Assembly: GCA_003075315.1 (NCBI GenBank)
Contig: QDFQ01000001.1
Location: 1-64,000 of the forward strand
Source of the DNA: Arthrobacter sp. TPD3018
Lineage (GTDB): Bacteria; Pseudomonadota; Alphaproteobacteria; Sphingomonadales; Sphingomonadaceae
Direction of reading: 5' to 3'
Length of the DNA stretch: 64,000 bases
Below are positions 17,818 through 26,103 of this stretch, in pieces. Position 1 is the first letter of the stretch. Each line of letters opens with the position of its first letter. The translations under genes were made by a program, and so were the position numbers. The notes under the pieces are model-generated. The model was given only the letters and a program-made list of their open reading frames with translations. It was not told the origin of the DNA and ran no database searches.

Positions 17818-18678
17818 ATGAAACTCGTCCGCTTTGCCCTTGCCGCGCTGCCCGCGCTCATCTTCGCCGCGCCTGCCCAGGCCTATTGGGAGTTCGGGCA
17901 TGAGACGGTCGCGAAGATCGCCTACGCCAACGTCACGCCGCAGACGCGCCGCGCGATCGACCGGCTGCTGGCCGAAACGCCCAAGCTGGATACCCCGGAG
18001 TGCCCCGCGACGACGATCGAGGGCGCGAGCACTTGGGCGGATTGCGTCAAGCCGCTGAAAGGACCCGACGGCAAATCGCGCTTCGGCTATGCCTACACCT
18101 GGCACTTTCAGGACGTGAACATCTGCCAGCCCTTCACGCTGGAAGAGGCGTGCAAGGACGGCAATTGCGTGTCCGCGCAGATCACCCGCGACGTCGCGAT
18201 CCTGAAGAACAAGCGCCTGCCGGCGAAGGAGCGCGCCCAGGCGCTCGTCTTCCTGATCCACTTCGTCGGTGACCTGCACCAACCGCTGCACGCGGGCGAG
18301 AAGAACGACAAGGGCGGCAATGACGTCGCCGCCGCTTATGGCAGCTACAGCCCCAAGCGGTTCAACCTGCATTCGATCTGGGACGGCACGCTCGCCGAAC
18401 GCGCGATCACGACCGGGCCGAACCTCGTGCGTCGCTACCCCGCCGCCGAAAAGCGTCGGATCGCCGCGGGCAATGTCGTCGACTGGAGCCGCGAATCGTA
18501 TCAGGTCGCGCATGACGTCGTTTATGCGAGCGCACTGAAGGGCGATCCGTGTGCGCCCTCCCCCGCCAAGGTGACGCTGGACGAGGCGACGATCGAACGG
18601 ATCGTGCCGGTCGCGCGGCTCGAGGTGGAGCGCGGCGGACTGCGGCTGGCGAAGCTGCTGGATCAGGCGCTGGGCTGA
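17818..18678 (+). CDS. S1/P1 family nuclease, periplasmic
   Basis: A 286-residue zinc-dependent nuclease. The signal peptide (about 1-22, ending AQA) puts the conserved Trp of YWEFGHE near the mature N-terminus, where it serves as a zinc ligand in this family. Further ligands lie in HFVGDLHQPLHAGEKND and NLHSIWDG. Six cysteines, several in the ECPATT...DC and ICQPF...ACKDGNC segments, suggest disulfides. It probably degrades single-stranded nucleic acids outside the cytoplasm for phosphate or nucleoside supply. Confidence 0.93.
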   Translation: MKLVRFALAALPALIFAAPAQAYWEFGHETVAKIAYANVTPQTRRAIDRLLAETPKLDTPECPATTIEGASTWADCVKPLKGPDGKSRFGYAYTWHFQDVNICQPFTLEEACKDGNCVSAQITRDVAILKNKRLPAKERAQALVFLIHFVGDLHQPLHAGEKNDKGGNDVAAAYGSYSPKRFNLHSIWDGTLAERAITTGPNLVRRYPAAEKRRIAAGNVVDWSRESYQVAHDVVYASALKGDPCAPSPAKVTLDEATIERIVPVARLEVERGGLRLAKLLDQALG

Positions 18679-18690
18679 TCCAGCGCATCG

Positions 18691-18784
18691 TCGTCATTCC
18701 CGCGGAGGCGGGAATCCATACCCTCTGACGTCGCGGCTCAAGCAAGACCTGCGAGTGTGGATTCCCGCCTCCGCGGGAAGGACG
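18691..18784. repeat. Paired intergenic palindrome (gtcattCCCgc family)
   Basis: The left arm cgtcattcccgcggaggcgg and the right arm cccgcctccgcgggaaggac face each other across about 50 bases, with inner tcca/tgga ends. It lies between the convergent nuclease gene and the SPFH operon. Confidence 0.85.
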
Positions 18785-18799
18785 GCGAGGGCGGGGCGC

Positions 18800-19038
18800 T
18801 TATCGCCAGCCTCGCCACGTCCAGCCGCCGCGCGTCTTCGCGTGCGCAATCCAGACCATCGCGATCGTCGCTGGAATCACACGAACGCCGCTGCGTGCGG
18901 CCACAGGCGTGACACGCCGATCACCACCGCCAGATAGGCCACCAGCACCGCCCAGCCCTGCCACGCGATCGGCAGGCCCGCGCCATAACCGAACCGCTTC
19001 GGCGCGAACCACGCGTCGTCATCCTCGTTACGCATCAT
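18800..19038 (-). pseudogene. Small membrane protein gene split by a frameshift
   Basis: Translation from ATG 19038 gives 53 residues, with NEDDDAWFAPKRFGYGAGLP and one hydrophobic segment ending LWPHAAAFV, before a stop at 18877-18879. A shift of one base at about 18880 continues in a second frame as VIPATIAMVWIAHAKTRGGW to a stop at 18800, adding a second hydrophobic segment and a basic end. The joined product, about 78 residues, reads as one two-segment protein. The start overlaps the end of the ribbon-helix-helix gene by 8-11 bases. A real mutation, a sequencing error or programmed -1 shifting would all fit. No clear slippery heptamer is visible. Confidence 0.6.
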
Positions 19039-19243
19039 CGTCCTCCTGCTGCTTGGGCGGGCGGCCGCGTTTCGCCGCGACCGGCGCGTCAAGCTTCACC
19101 CCCCGTCGGGCGAGCGCCTCGCGCAGTAGGCATTCAACCTGCGCATTCACGCTGCGCAGGTCGCCCGCCGCGCTCCGCTCGATCGCCGCATACAGTGCGG
19201 GATCGACGCGAAGGGGAAACGCCTTTTTGGGGGGAGAAGCCAT
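19028..19243 (-). CDS. Arc-like ribbon-helix-helix protein
   Basis: A 71-residue protein. Residues 7-50 (KAFPLRVDPALYAAIERSA then SVNAQVECLLREALARRG) fit an Arc/HicB-type ribbon-helix-helix fold that would dimerise and bind DNA. A lysine/arginine patch (AAKRGRPPKQ) and an acidic tail follow. It begins 12 bases after the SPFH gene on the same strand, so both share a transcript. No toxin gene is adjacent, so it is more likely a regulator than an antitoxin. It might bind the palindrome at 20167 in front of its own operon; this is inference. Confidence 0.8.
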   Translation of the reverse strand: MASPPKKAFPLRVDPALYAAIERSAAGDLRSVNAQVECLLREALARRGVKLDAPVAAKRGRPPKQQEDDDA

Positions 19244-19255
19244 CGATCGGTACGC

Positions 19256-20152
19256 TTACTGGTAGAGCGAGCCCGCGTTGACGACGGGCTGCGTGTCGCG
19301 CTCGCCGCACAGCACGACCATCAGATTGGACACCATCGCCGCGCGACGCTCGTCGTCCAATTCGACGACGTTCTTCGCCGACAATTGGTCGAGCGCCAGC
19401 TCGACCATGCCGACCGCACCTTCGACCAGTGTCGTGCGCGCTGCGACCACGGCCTGCGCCTGCTGCCGGCGCAGCATCGCGCCCGCGATCTCCTGCGCAT
19501 AGGCGAGGTGCGTAAAGCCGCATTCGTCGACGGTGATCCCCGCCACCGCCAGCCGTGCGATCAGTTCGGCGCGTAATTCCGCCCCCACCTGATCGTGATT
19601 GCCGCGCAGCGTGATCTCCTGATGTTCGTAATCGTCGTAGGGGTAGCGCGAGCCGATCGTGCGCACCGCCGCCTCGATCTGGACATTCACGAACGCCTTG
19701 TAATCATCGACGTCGAACAGCGCCTGCGCCGTGTCGGTGACGCGCCAGACGACCTGCGCCGCCATCTCGATCGGGTTGCCGCGCAGGTCGTTCACCTTGA
19801 TCCGGTCCGAAATGACGTTGTTGGCGCGGACCGACACCTTGCGCCGCATCAGCCACGGCAGCACCCAGCGCAGGCCCTCCGTGCGATCGGTGCCCGCATA
19901 GCTGCCGAACAGCGTGATCGCGCCCGCCTGATTGGGCTGCAACATGTAGAAGCCCGCCGCGATGAACACGACGCCCAGCACGCACAGGAGCGGTACGATC
20001 GACACGATCGGCGGCAGCGCTTCAGACGCGAGTTCGGCGATGAAGATGATCGCGGCCACGGCCAGCGCCGCGGCCAGCGCCAGCATCGTATACCCGCTCG
20101 CCGTGGCGGCACGCCGTTCCTGCGACCGCGTGAGACTACCCTGTTGCACCAC
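19256..20152 (-). CDS. SPFH/band 7 domain membrane protein
   Basis: A 298-residue protein with two hydrophobic segments (about 22-42 and 50-70) followed by an SPFH domain from about 75 to 260. [21 protein letters not shown] and [20 protein letters not shown] segments are typical of the stomatin group. Such proteins oligomerise at the inner membrane and organise membrane domains or proteases. The start is a GTG at 20152 with GGAGG five bases upstream. It is the first gene of an operon with the ribbon-helix-helix gene and a broken small membrane protein. Confidence 0.9.
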   Translation of the reverse strand: MVQQGSLTRSQERRAATASGYTMLALAAALAVAAIIFIAELASEALPPIVSIVPLLCVLGVVFIAAGFYMLQPNQAGAITLFGSYAGTDRTEGLRWVLPWLMRRKVSVRANNVISDRIKVNDLRGNPIEMAAQVVWRVTDTAQALFDVDDYKAFVNVQIEAAVRTIGSRYPYDDYEHQEITLRGNHDQVGAELRAELIARLAVAGITVDECGFTHLAYAQEIAGAMLRRQQAQAVVAARTTLVEGAVGMVELALDQLSAKNVVELDDERRAAMVSNLMVVLCGERDTQPVVNAGSLYQ

Positions 20153-20166
20153 CCCGTCCTCCGATT

Positions 20167-20182
20167 AATGTGATATCACATT
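20167..20182. promoter_or_regulatory. Perfect 16-bp palindrome at the SPFH promoter
   Basis: AATGTGATATCACATT is a perfect dyad in a GC-rich genome, 15 bases upstream of the SPFH start codon. On the minus strand a TATAAA -10-like element (about 20183-20189) lies immediately upstream of it. The dyad would therefore cover the transcription start, a classic repressor position. The factor that binds it is unknown. Confidence 0.6.
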
Positions 20183-20229
20183 TATATCGGATTTCAGGGG
20201 ATGCAAGGGGATTCGCTGGCCATCCCCTC

Positions 20230-20313
20230 GTCACCCCGGCCGAAGTGCCGGGGTCCCGCTTCTTCGGTACGGCAGGAGGAAGAAGCGGGACCTCGGGTCA
20301 AGCCCAGGGTAAC
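20230..20313. repeat. Paired intergenic palindrome, right half degenerate
   Basis: The left arm gtcaccccggccgaagtgcc and the right arm cgggtcaagcccagggtaac, with inner gtcccgcttctt/aagaagcgggac arms well kept. The outer right end has diverged from the usual ggggtgac. It lies between pal and the SPFH operon. Confidence 0.75.
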
Positions 20314-20375
20314 GGGAGAGATCGGATCGTGTTGGCCGATCAAGCCTGGGAGGCAGACGCCGCCCCTCCGGTGCG

Positions 20376-20900
20376 TCAGTTCAGGACGACCGTCACAGCA
20401 CGGCGGTTCTGCGCCCAGGCCGCCTCGTCCGACCCCAGCGCCACCGGGCGTTCCTTGCCATAGCTGATCGTGGTCAGGCGCGACGGGTCGATGCCCTTGG
20501 CGACCAGATAGTTCTTGGCCGCATTGGCGCGGCGATCGCCCAGCGCCAGATTGTATTCGCGCGTGCCACGTTCGTCGCAATGACCCTCGATCGTCGCGCG
20601 GACATTGGGATAGCGCTGCAGCCACGCCGCCTGCGTGTCGAGGATCGCACGCGCGTCGGCGTCGATATCGCTCTGGTCGGTGCCGAACAGCACCGTGTTC
20701 GACGTCACCGAGCGACGGAAGTCCGCATCGGAGCCGGGCACGATCGCGCCATCGACCGGTCCGGTGTTGGCGGGCGGCGCGGTGTTGAGGCCGGCAGTGT
20801 TGTCGACCGGGGGCGGCGGCAGCTGCTTGGGCTTGTGCGCACAGGCGGCGAGCGACGCCAGCGCCGCGCCGGACAACAGGATGTTGGTCAATTTGGTCAT
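20376..20900 (-). CDS. pal: Peptidoglycan-associated lipoprotein Pal
   Basis: A 174-residue outer-membrane lipoprotein. The signal sequence ends in the lipobox LAAC, with the modified Cys at residue 20. A proline-rich linker follows. The OmpA-like domain (about 65-174) contains the diaminopimelate-binding signature NVRATIEGHCDERGTREYNL. Pal anchors the outer membrane to peptidoglycan and interacts with TolB, acting in envelope constriction at division. It is the last gene of the Tol-Pal cluster. No cpoB/ybgF gene follows it here. Confidence 0.97.
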   Translation of the reverse strand: MTKLTNILLSGAALASLAACAHKPKQLPPPPVDNTAGLNTAPPANTGPVDGAIVPGSDADFRRSVTSNTVLFGTDQSDIDADARAILDTQAAWLQRYPNVRATIEGHCDERGTREYNLALGDRRANAAKNYLVAKGIDPSRLTTISYGKERPVALGSDEAAWAQNRRAVTVVLN

Positions 20901-20956
20901 CGTCGTGACTCCGTTGGTGATCGTTTCGCCCCCGAAACACCCCTGCCAAAAACGCG

Positions 20957-22372
20957 TCAGGGCCGCAAAGGTCCCCAGGCCGGATCCGAGCCGTCGAGCG
21001 GCGTGGGAATCTTGCGCTCCACCTGTCCGGTGAGGTCGACCATCCACAGATCGGCTTTGCCCGAGCTGCCTGGCGTCGAGCGGTAGAAGGTGATGACGCG
21101 GCCATTGGGCGACCAGCTGGGACCTTCGTCCTGCCACCCATCGGTCAGGATCTTCTCGCCGCTGCCGCTGGGCGACATGATGCCGATGCGGAAATTGCCG
21201 CCAAGCTTGGTGAAGGCGATCAGATCGCCGCGCGGGCTCCACACCGGCGTCGCATAGCGCCCGCCGCCGAAGCTGATCCGCTGCTGGCCGGAGCCATCCG
21301 CGTTCATGACATAGATCTGCTGGCCGCCCGACCGGTCGCTCTCGAACACGATACGCGATCCGTCGGGCGAATAGCTGCCGCCGGTGTCGATGCCCGGCGA
21401 CGTCGTCAGCCGCTGCGGCGTGCCGCCCTGGGACGAGACGCGATAGATGTCGGTATTCCCGTTCTGCGCCATCGAGAACAGGATCCAGCGGCCGTCAGGC
21501 GAAAAGCGCGGCGCGAAGGTGAGGCTGACGTTCTGCACCACCCGGCGCGGGCGGCCCGAACCGAGGTCGTAGACATAGATCGCCGGCTTGTCGTTCTCAT
21601 AGCTCATGAAGACGATCGACTGCTGGTTCGGCGCGAAGCGCGGCGTCAGCACGATCGACTGGCCGTTGGTCAGGAAGCGGTGGTTGGCGCCGTCTTGATC
21701 CATGATCGCGAGGCGCTTGATACGCTTCGCCTTGGGGCCGGTTTCGCTGACATAGACGACGCGACTGTCGAAATAGGGGCCTTCGCCGGTCAGACGCGCA
21801 TAGACCATGTCGGCGCATTTGTGCCCGGCGCGCCGCCAGTCGGCGGGCGCGACGACGAAGCCGGTGCGCTTCAGCTCGATCTTCGAAAAGACGTCGTACA
21901 GATAGCAGCCGATCGTCAGGTTGCCGTCGCCATTGGCACGCACGAAGCCCTGCACCAGCGCCTGCGCGCCCGTGCCGCCCCAGTAATCGAAGGCAGGCGC
22001 GTTCACTTCCTGAAAGCCGACCGGGCGCAACTGATTCGAGCCGAGCGGCGTGAAAAGGCCGGAATTGCGGAGGTCGTTGGCGATGATGTCCGCCATCTGC
22101 CGGCCGAGCGCATCGGTGCGACCCGCGGGCGTATCGACCACCTCGGCAGTCGGCATCGCGGGGATGGCGATCGGCATCGGCGCCGAGACGCCGCCCGTCA
22201 CCGACACTTCCAGCGGTGCGGGCGTCTGCCCGGCGGGCGCGGCCTGATCCTGCGGTGCCGGCGCCGCGGCGGCGGACTGCGCCGGGGCGGGCGCCTGCTG
22301 CGCGAGGGCAGGCAGGGCTAGCGCAGGCAGGGCAACGGTGACGCTCAGCGCGACCAGCAACGACCGGATCAT
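20957..22372 (-). CDS. tolB: Tol-Pal system periplasmic protein TolB
   Basis: A 471-residue periplasmic protein: signal peptide (1-25, ending ALA), an Ala/Pro-rich stretch, the TolB N-terminal alpha/beta domain (about 60-185), and a C-terminal beta-propeller of WD40-like repeats (SPDGRWILFSM, SPDGSRIVFESD, SPRGDLIAFT, SPNGRVITFY). It binds Pal and links the inner-membrane TolQRA motor to the outer membrane. Start choice: GAGAGG lies only one base from the ATG at 22378 but seven from the ATG at 22372, so the latter is preferred. Confidence 0.97.
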   Translation of the reverse strand: MIRSLLVALSVTVALPALALPALAQQAPAPAQSAAAAPAPQDQAAPAGQTPAPLEVSVTGGVSAPMPIAIPAMPTAEVVDTPAGRTDALGRQMADIIANDLRNSGLFTPLGSNQLRPVGFQEVNAPAFDYWGGTGAQALVQGFVRANGDGNLTIGCYLYDVFSKIELKRTGFVVAPADWRRAGHKCADMVYARLTGEGPYFDSRVVYVSETGPKAKRIKRLAIMDQDGANHRFLTNGQSIVLTPRFAPNQQSIVFMSYENDKPAIYVYDLGSGRPRRVVQNVSLTFAPRFSPDGRWILFSMAQNGNTDIYRVSSQGGTPQRLTTSPGIDTGGSYSPDGSRIVFESDRSGGQQIYVMNADGSGQQRISFGGGRYATPVWSPRGDLIAFTKLGGNFRIGIMSPSGSGEKILTDGWQDEGPSWSPNGRVITFYRSTPGSSGKADLWMVDLTGQVERKIPTPLDGSDPAWGPLRP

Positions 22373-22421
22373 GACCATCCTCTCAAACGCGTGTTACACG
22401 ATACGGCGATCCCATACGCCT

Positions 22422-22529
22422 CGTCACCCCGGACTTGATCCGGGATCCACCGGGCTACACGGGCAAGGGTGGAACGGCTTGCCATTCCCCAAGCCGCTAA
22501 GTGGACCCCGGACCAAGTCCGGGGTGACG
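22422..22529. repeat. Paired intergenic palindrome inside the tol-pal cluster
   Basis: The left arm gtcaccccggacttgatccg and the right arm ccggaccaagtccggggtgac, with inner ggatccac/gtggacc arms, 108 bases in all. It separates tolA from tolB within what is normally one operon, as does the prfA-prmC copy in its own unit. Confidence 0.85.
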
Positions 22530-22550
22530 GAGTGGGTGGGGCCAGCGCCG

Positions 22551-23543
22551 TCACTGCAATTTCCAGTTGAAGCGGATCGCGTTCCATCCGCCCGACGGTG
22601 TGGAATAATATTCCGGCGGCAGCTTGAGCGGCGAACAGCCCTTGAACGCGGCGATTCCCAGATCGACCACGCGCTGCTTGTAGCGCTCGTTCTCGTCGGT
22701 GATGCCCGACTGGCGCACCATCTTCGGCGTCGCCGCGAGCGAGCCATCTTCGTTGAGGCGCAGGTCGAGCACCGTCAGGATCTCATTCGCCCCCGGCCCC
22801 GGATTGACCTGTCGCATCGCGCACGGCCGGATCTGGCGTTCGATCGCGTCGATGATCCCGGCAAGCGCCCGCGCGTCGATCTTGGCGGCGCGCGGGGCGG
22901 TGGAGGTGCTGGTCGATTTCTCGCTGGTCAGCCCGGCGAGGAAGTTGTCGCCCAGGCGCGAGCCGCGCGGACGCGCCGCCTTGGCGGTTTCGCTGCTACC
23001 GGTGCCCTTCGCCGCAGACGATTTGGCCGCGCTCGCCGACTTGCCCGTCCCGGCCTTTGCCGGTTCGGCGGCGGGTTTCGCCGCGGCCTTGGCGGGCGCG
23101 GGCTTCGCGGCAGGCTTGGGCGCTGCCTCGGCGACGGGCCGGGGCTTGGGCGCGGCCTTCACCGGCGCGGGTTTCGGTTTGGGCTGCGGCTTGGGTTCGG
23201 GCTTTGCCGGCTTCGGCTCCGCCTTGGGCGCAGGCTTGGGCTGCGGCGGCGCCGGCTTGGGTTCGGGGGGCGCGGGTTCGGGTTCGGCGGCGGGTTCGGG
23301 CTCGGCAGGCGCGGCGGCATCCTCCGGCTCGCCAGCATCGGGCGCGACCGATTGCGCGGGCGGCGTCACCGATTGCGGCGCGGTCGCTTCCAGCCCAACA
23401 TCCTTGACGAGGCTGACCTCCATCGGCGTCTGCTGCAATTTCTCCGGATTGGGCGTGGCGAGAAAGCCGATCGACAGCAGGCCGAAGAGCACGATGTGCC
23501 CCGCAACCGCGATCCCCAGTCCGACCTTCTCGACGCGATCCAT
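22551..23543 (-). CDS. tolA: TolA-like cell envelope protein (TonB-type C-terminus)
   Basis: A 330-residue protein: one N-terminal transmembrane segment (about 8-28), a long disordered Pro/Ala/Lys/Glu-rich periplasmic spacer (about 50-215, many EPKP and PKPAP units), and a C-terminal globular domain (about 230-330). It would span the periplasm and transmit force from TolQR to Pal-TolB. Identification rests on architecture and position; the sequence of the spacer is not conserved. Its start shares one base with the tolR stop. Confidence 0.9.
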   Translation of the reverse strand: MDRVEKVGLGIAVAGHIVLFGLLSIGFLATPNPEKLQQTPMEVSLVKDVGLEATAPQSVTPPAQSVAPDAGEPEDAAAPAEPEPAAEPEPAPPEPKPAPPQPKPAPKAEPKPAKPEPKPQPKPKPAPVKAAPKPRPVAEAAPKPAAKPAPAKAAAKPAAEPAKAGTGKSASAAKSSAAKGTGSSETAKAARPRGSRLGDNFLAGLTSEKSTSTSTAPRAAKIDARALAGIIDAIERQIRPCAMRQVNPGPGANEILTVLDLRLNEDGSLAATPKMVRQSGITDENERYKQRVVDLGIAAFKGCSPLKLPPEYYSTPSGGWNAIRFNWKLQ

Positions 23544-23983
23544 TATTTCTGCTCGCCGCCTTCCACCGTCAGCAGCGACACGCGGTTGAGTCCGGCGCGA
23601 TTCAGCTCGCCCATCACGCGCATCACCTGCCCGTAATCGAGCGCGCGATCAGCGCGCAGAAACACCTGCGGCGGCTGGCCGCCCGCCTGCACCGCGGCGA
23701 TCTGCTCCAGCCGCTGCGGTAGCGCGGCGGCGCTCACTTCCTCGTCATCGATATACAGCTTACCCTGTGCATCGAGCGACAGCTGCACCGGCTTCTGGTC
23801 CTGATCCAGCGCCTTCGCCCGACTGTCGGGCAGGTTCACCGGCACGCCCGCGGTCAGCAGCGGCGCCGTCACCATGAAGATGATGAGCAGCACCAGCATC
23901 ACGTCGACCAGCGGCGTGACGTTGATGTCCGCCATCGGCGCCCGCCGGCCGCGACCGCGCTGCGAGGGGAGGTTCATCGCCAT
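23543..23983 (-). CDS. tolR: Tol-Pal system protein TolR
   Basis: A 146-residue inner-membrane protein of the ExbD/TolR family. A single transmembrane helix near residues 19-42 begins MADINVTPLVDVMLVLLIIF, with the conserved Asp of the proton path in PLVDVML. A periplasmic domain follows. With TolQ it forms the proton-driven motor that energises TolA. The start was taken at ATG 23983, eleven bases after the tolQ stop. Confidence 0.96.
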   Translation of the reverse strand: MAMNLPSQRGRGRRAPMADINVTPLVDVMLVLLIIFMVTAPLLTAGVPVNLPDSRAKALDQDQKPVQLSLDAQGKLYIDDEEVSAAALPQRLEQIAAVQAGGQPPQVFLRADRALDYGQVMRVMGELNRAGLNRVSLLTVEGGEQK

Positions 23984-23993
23984 CAGCGCGCGC

Positions 23994-24686
23994 TCACCGC
24001 GACCCGTCCAGCTGGCGCGACAGCGTGGTGTGGAAGCCATCGGCGAAGCGGTTAAGCGCCGCCTCGATCCGATTCACGCCGTGGCTGAAGCGATTGTAGG
24101 CGATTACCGCGGGAATCGCCGCGAACAGGCCGATCGCAGTCGCGAACAGCGCCTCGGCAATGCCCGGCGCGACCACCGCCAGCGACGAATTTTGCGCCTG
24201 GGCGATGCCGGTGAAGCTGCGCATGATCCCCCACACCGTACCGAACAGCCCGACGAAGGGCGCGACCGATCCGATCGTCGCGAGGATATTCAGCCGATCG
24301 CCGATCCGGTCGATCTCGCCCGCCGCGGCCGCGCCCATCGCGGTGGCGAGGCGTTCACGCGTGCCGTTCTTGTCGATCGTGCCGCCCGCGGTCGAGCGGC
24401 GCCATTCCTTCACGCCCGCGACGAACACGCGCGCGGACGGCAGATCCTTGTCGCTTTCCGCCTTGTAGAAGGCGTCGATATCCTCCGCCTTCCAGAAGTC
24501 GCGTTCGAAGGCGCCCATGCCCTTGCGGATCCGGCCCAGCCGCCGCCAGAAGGCGATGATCAGCGCCCAGGTCCAGATGCTGGCGCCAAGCAGGCCGAGC
24601 ATCACGACCTTCACGACGATATCCGCCTGTAGGAACAGTGCGACGGGCGACAGCGTCGCCGCATCCATGTTAAACACCGGATTCAT
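23994..24686 (-). CDS. tolQ: Tol-Pal system protein TolQ
   Basis: A 230-residue inner-membrane protein of the ExbB/MotA/TolQ family with three hydrophobic segments (about 22-45, 130-155 and 170-195). The conserved GLFGTVWGIMRSF lies in the second and FATAIGLFAAIPAVIAYN in the third. It forms the stator pentamer around TolR. The ATG overlaps the ybgC stop by four bases. Confidence 0.97.
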   Translation of the reverse strand: MNPVFNMDAATLSPVALFLQADIVVKVVMLGLLGASIWTWALIIAFWRRLGRIRKGMGAFERDFWKAEDIDAFYKAESDKDLPSARVFVAGVKEWRRSTAGGTIDKNGTRERLATAMGAAAAGEIDRIGDRLNILATIGSVAPFVGLFGTVWGIMRSFTGIAQAQNSSLAVVAPGIAEALFATAIGLFAAIPAVIAYNRFSHGVNRIEAALNRFADGFHTTLSRQLDGSR

Positions 24687-25147
24687 GAATTGGTCCCCTG
24701 CCAGATCAGGCGTTGGTAGATGGCGAGCCAGTCGGCCGGTTGACGCTTCGGCCGTCCCGATGGCGCGACGAGCGCCGCCGTGACATCGGCCTCGGTCAGC
24801 ACAAGCGAACCGCGCCTGACTGTTTGATGAATGACCACGCTCGCCGGGCTGGCGCGGATCACGCGACTGGCGACGATCAACGCGTCGTCGAGCCTGGCTG
24901 GCGCGCGATAGCGGATGGCGAGGTCGACGATCGCATAGGCGCCCTCGCCCGCTTCGTGATGGCCACGCTGGTCGATCCCGGCGACGCGCAGCATGTCGGA
25001 GCGGGCGCGCTCCATATAGCGCAGGTAATTGGCGTGGTAGACGACGCCCGACAGATCGGTGTCTTCGAAATAGACGCGCAGCGGGAACAGGTGCTCGCGC
25101 CCCTCGAACCGTCCGCCCGCGGGCTGGTCGATGCATCCCTCGTCCAT
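24683..25147 (-). CDS. ybgC: Tol-Pal associated acyl-CoA thioesterase
   Basis: A 154-residue hot-dog-fold thioesterase. The YFEDTDLSGVVYHANYLRYME signature (residues 26-46) holds the catalytic Asp region of the 4-hydroxybenzoyl-CoA thioesterase family. It is the first gene of the Tol-Pal cluster, its usual place. It hydrolyses acyl-CoA or acyl-ACP and has been linked to phospholipid metabolism. The last bases overlap tolQ in ATGA. Confidence 0.95.
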   Translation of the reverse strand: MDEGCIDQPAGGRFEGREHLFPLRVYFEDTDLSGVVYHANYLRYMERARSDMLRVAGIDQRGHHEAGEGAYAIVDLAIRYRAPARLDDALIVASRVIRASPASVVIHQTVRRGSLVLTEADVTAALVAPSGRPKRQPADWLAIYQRLIWQGTNS

Positions 25148-25210
25148 TGCGAGGGGGCGTTAACCCAACCCGGCCCTAGGGGAAACCCTTAGCCGCGCTT
25201 GCGCACCGCC

Positions 25211-25960
25211 TTATTGCGTGACGGTGCCGGCATCGGCGAAGGCGCTGGGGTCCAGTTTGAGGCGCGGATGCGCCGCCGGCGTCGCGGCCGGCACCGCCTG
25301 CACGACCAGCGGGCGCGGGGTGAACGGCGTCACGCTCGCCATCCGCGTCGCCGCGGCCTGCTGCGCGCGCCATGCATCATAGGCCGCGTAAAAATCGGTG
25401 AACGGCTTTTCCAGCACGGCGAGCCGGCCGGCTGCGAAGGCGGGCAGGTCCGCAGGCGCAACGCTCTGCACGTCGGTCAGCGTCGCGGCGGCGGCGTTGC
25501 AGAAGGCGTCATGCGCCGGCACCTGGCTGAAGAAATTATAGAGCCGCGTCATCGCGTCGTCATAGCGATCCTGCCAGTCGCCGCCGCCTGCCTTGAATTC
25601 ACTCGCGAGCCGCGTCTGCGCAGAGGCGAGCATCGCTTTCTGCGCGGCGAGCAGCGCATTGTAATCCGCGACGACCTGCACCGATTCGGGGCCACGGCAG
25701 GCGAGCGCCGCGACATTGAGCGCGGCACGCAGGTGCCAGACCGCTCCGTCGGCGCTGAGGTTGCGATTGGGAGTCGCATAGCGGCCATCGGCCATCAATG
25801 CGGGGATCGGCATGCCGACATAGGCGCCCTTCGGCATCGTCAGCGGTGCGGGGGCGGGCTTGGGCAGCGTCGCCACCACGGGCGGCGGCTGCACCCGGCG
25901 CGTCGCACAGCCGGCGAGCAGCGCCAGCACGGTCATGGAAATGGCAATCGAACGGCGCAT
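25211..25960 (-). CDS. Lipoprotein of unknown function
   Basis: A 249-residue protein. The signal sequence MRRSIAISMTVLALLAGC ends in a clear lipobox (LAGC, Cys 18). A proline-rich stretch (21-45) is followed by a mostly helical domain (about 75-210) with two cysteines (ACRGPES and AFCNAA) that could pair. The C-terminus is again Pro/Ala-rich. I do not recognise the family. It lies upstream of ybgC on the same strand with a 63-base gap, so it could be cotranscribed with Tol-Pal; that would make an envelope role likely. The start at ATG 25960 gives the proper signal peptide. Confidence 0.75.
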   Translation of the reverse strand: MRRSIAISMTVLALLAGCATRRVQPPPVVATLPKPAPAPLTMPKGAYVGMPIPALMADGRYATPNRNLSADGAVWHLRAALNVAALACRGPESVQVVADYNALLAAQKAMLASAQTRLASEFKAGGGDWQDRYDDAMTRLYNFFSQVPAHDAFCNAAAATLTDVQSVAPADLPAFAAGRLAVLEKPFTDFYAAYDAWRAQQAAATRMASVTPFTPRPLVVQAVPAATPAAHPRLKLDPSAFADAGTVTQ

Positions 25961-26103
25961 CGTCCCGGCGTCCCTTTCGCCCCCCGGCATGTGAGGACGA
26001 CTCTGCGGTCGGATGGTTAATGAAGCGTTACCGGTGCGGTGAGCCGTGCCTTCCGCGGTGGGACGGGAGGCGTCGGAGAAACATCACGTCTGATGAACCG
26101 ACC

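Noticed and set aside
19028..19243. Antitoxin of a HicAB-type toxin-antitoxin pair
   Set aside because: No HicA-like or other toxin gene adjoins it; the neighbours are an SPFH protein and a small membrane protein.
20167..20182. CRP/FNR-type binding site
   Set aside because: The half-sites TGTGA/TCACA are only two bases apart, not the six needed by CRP.
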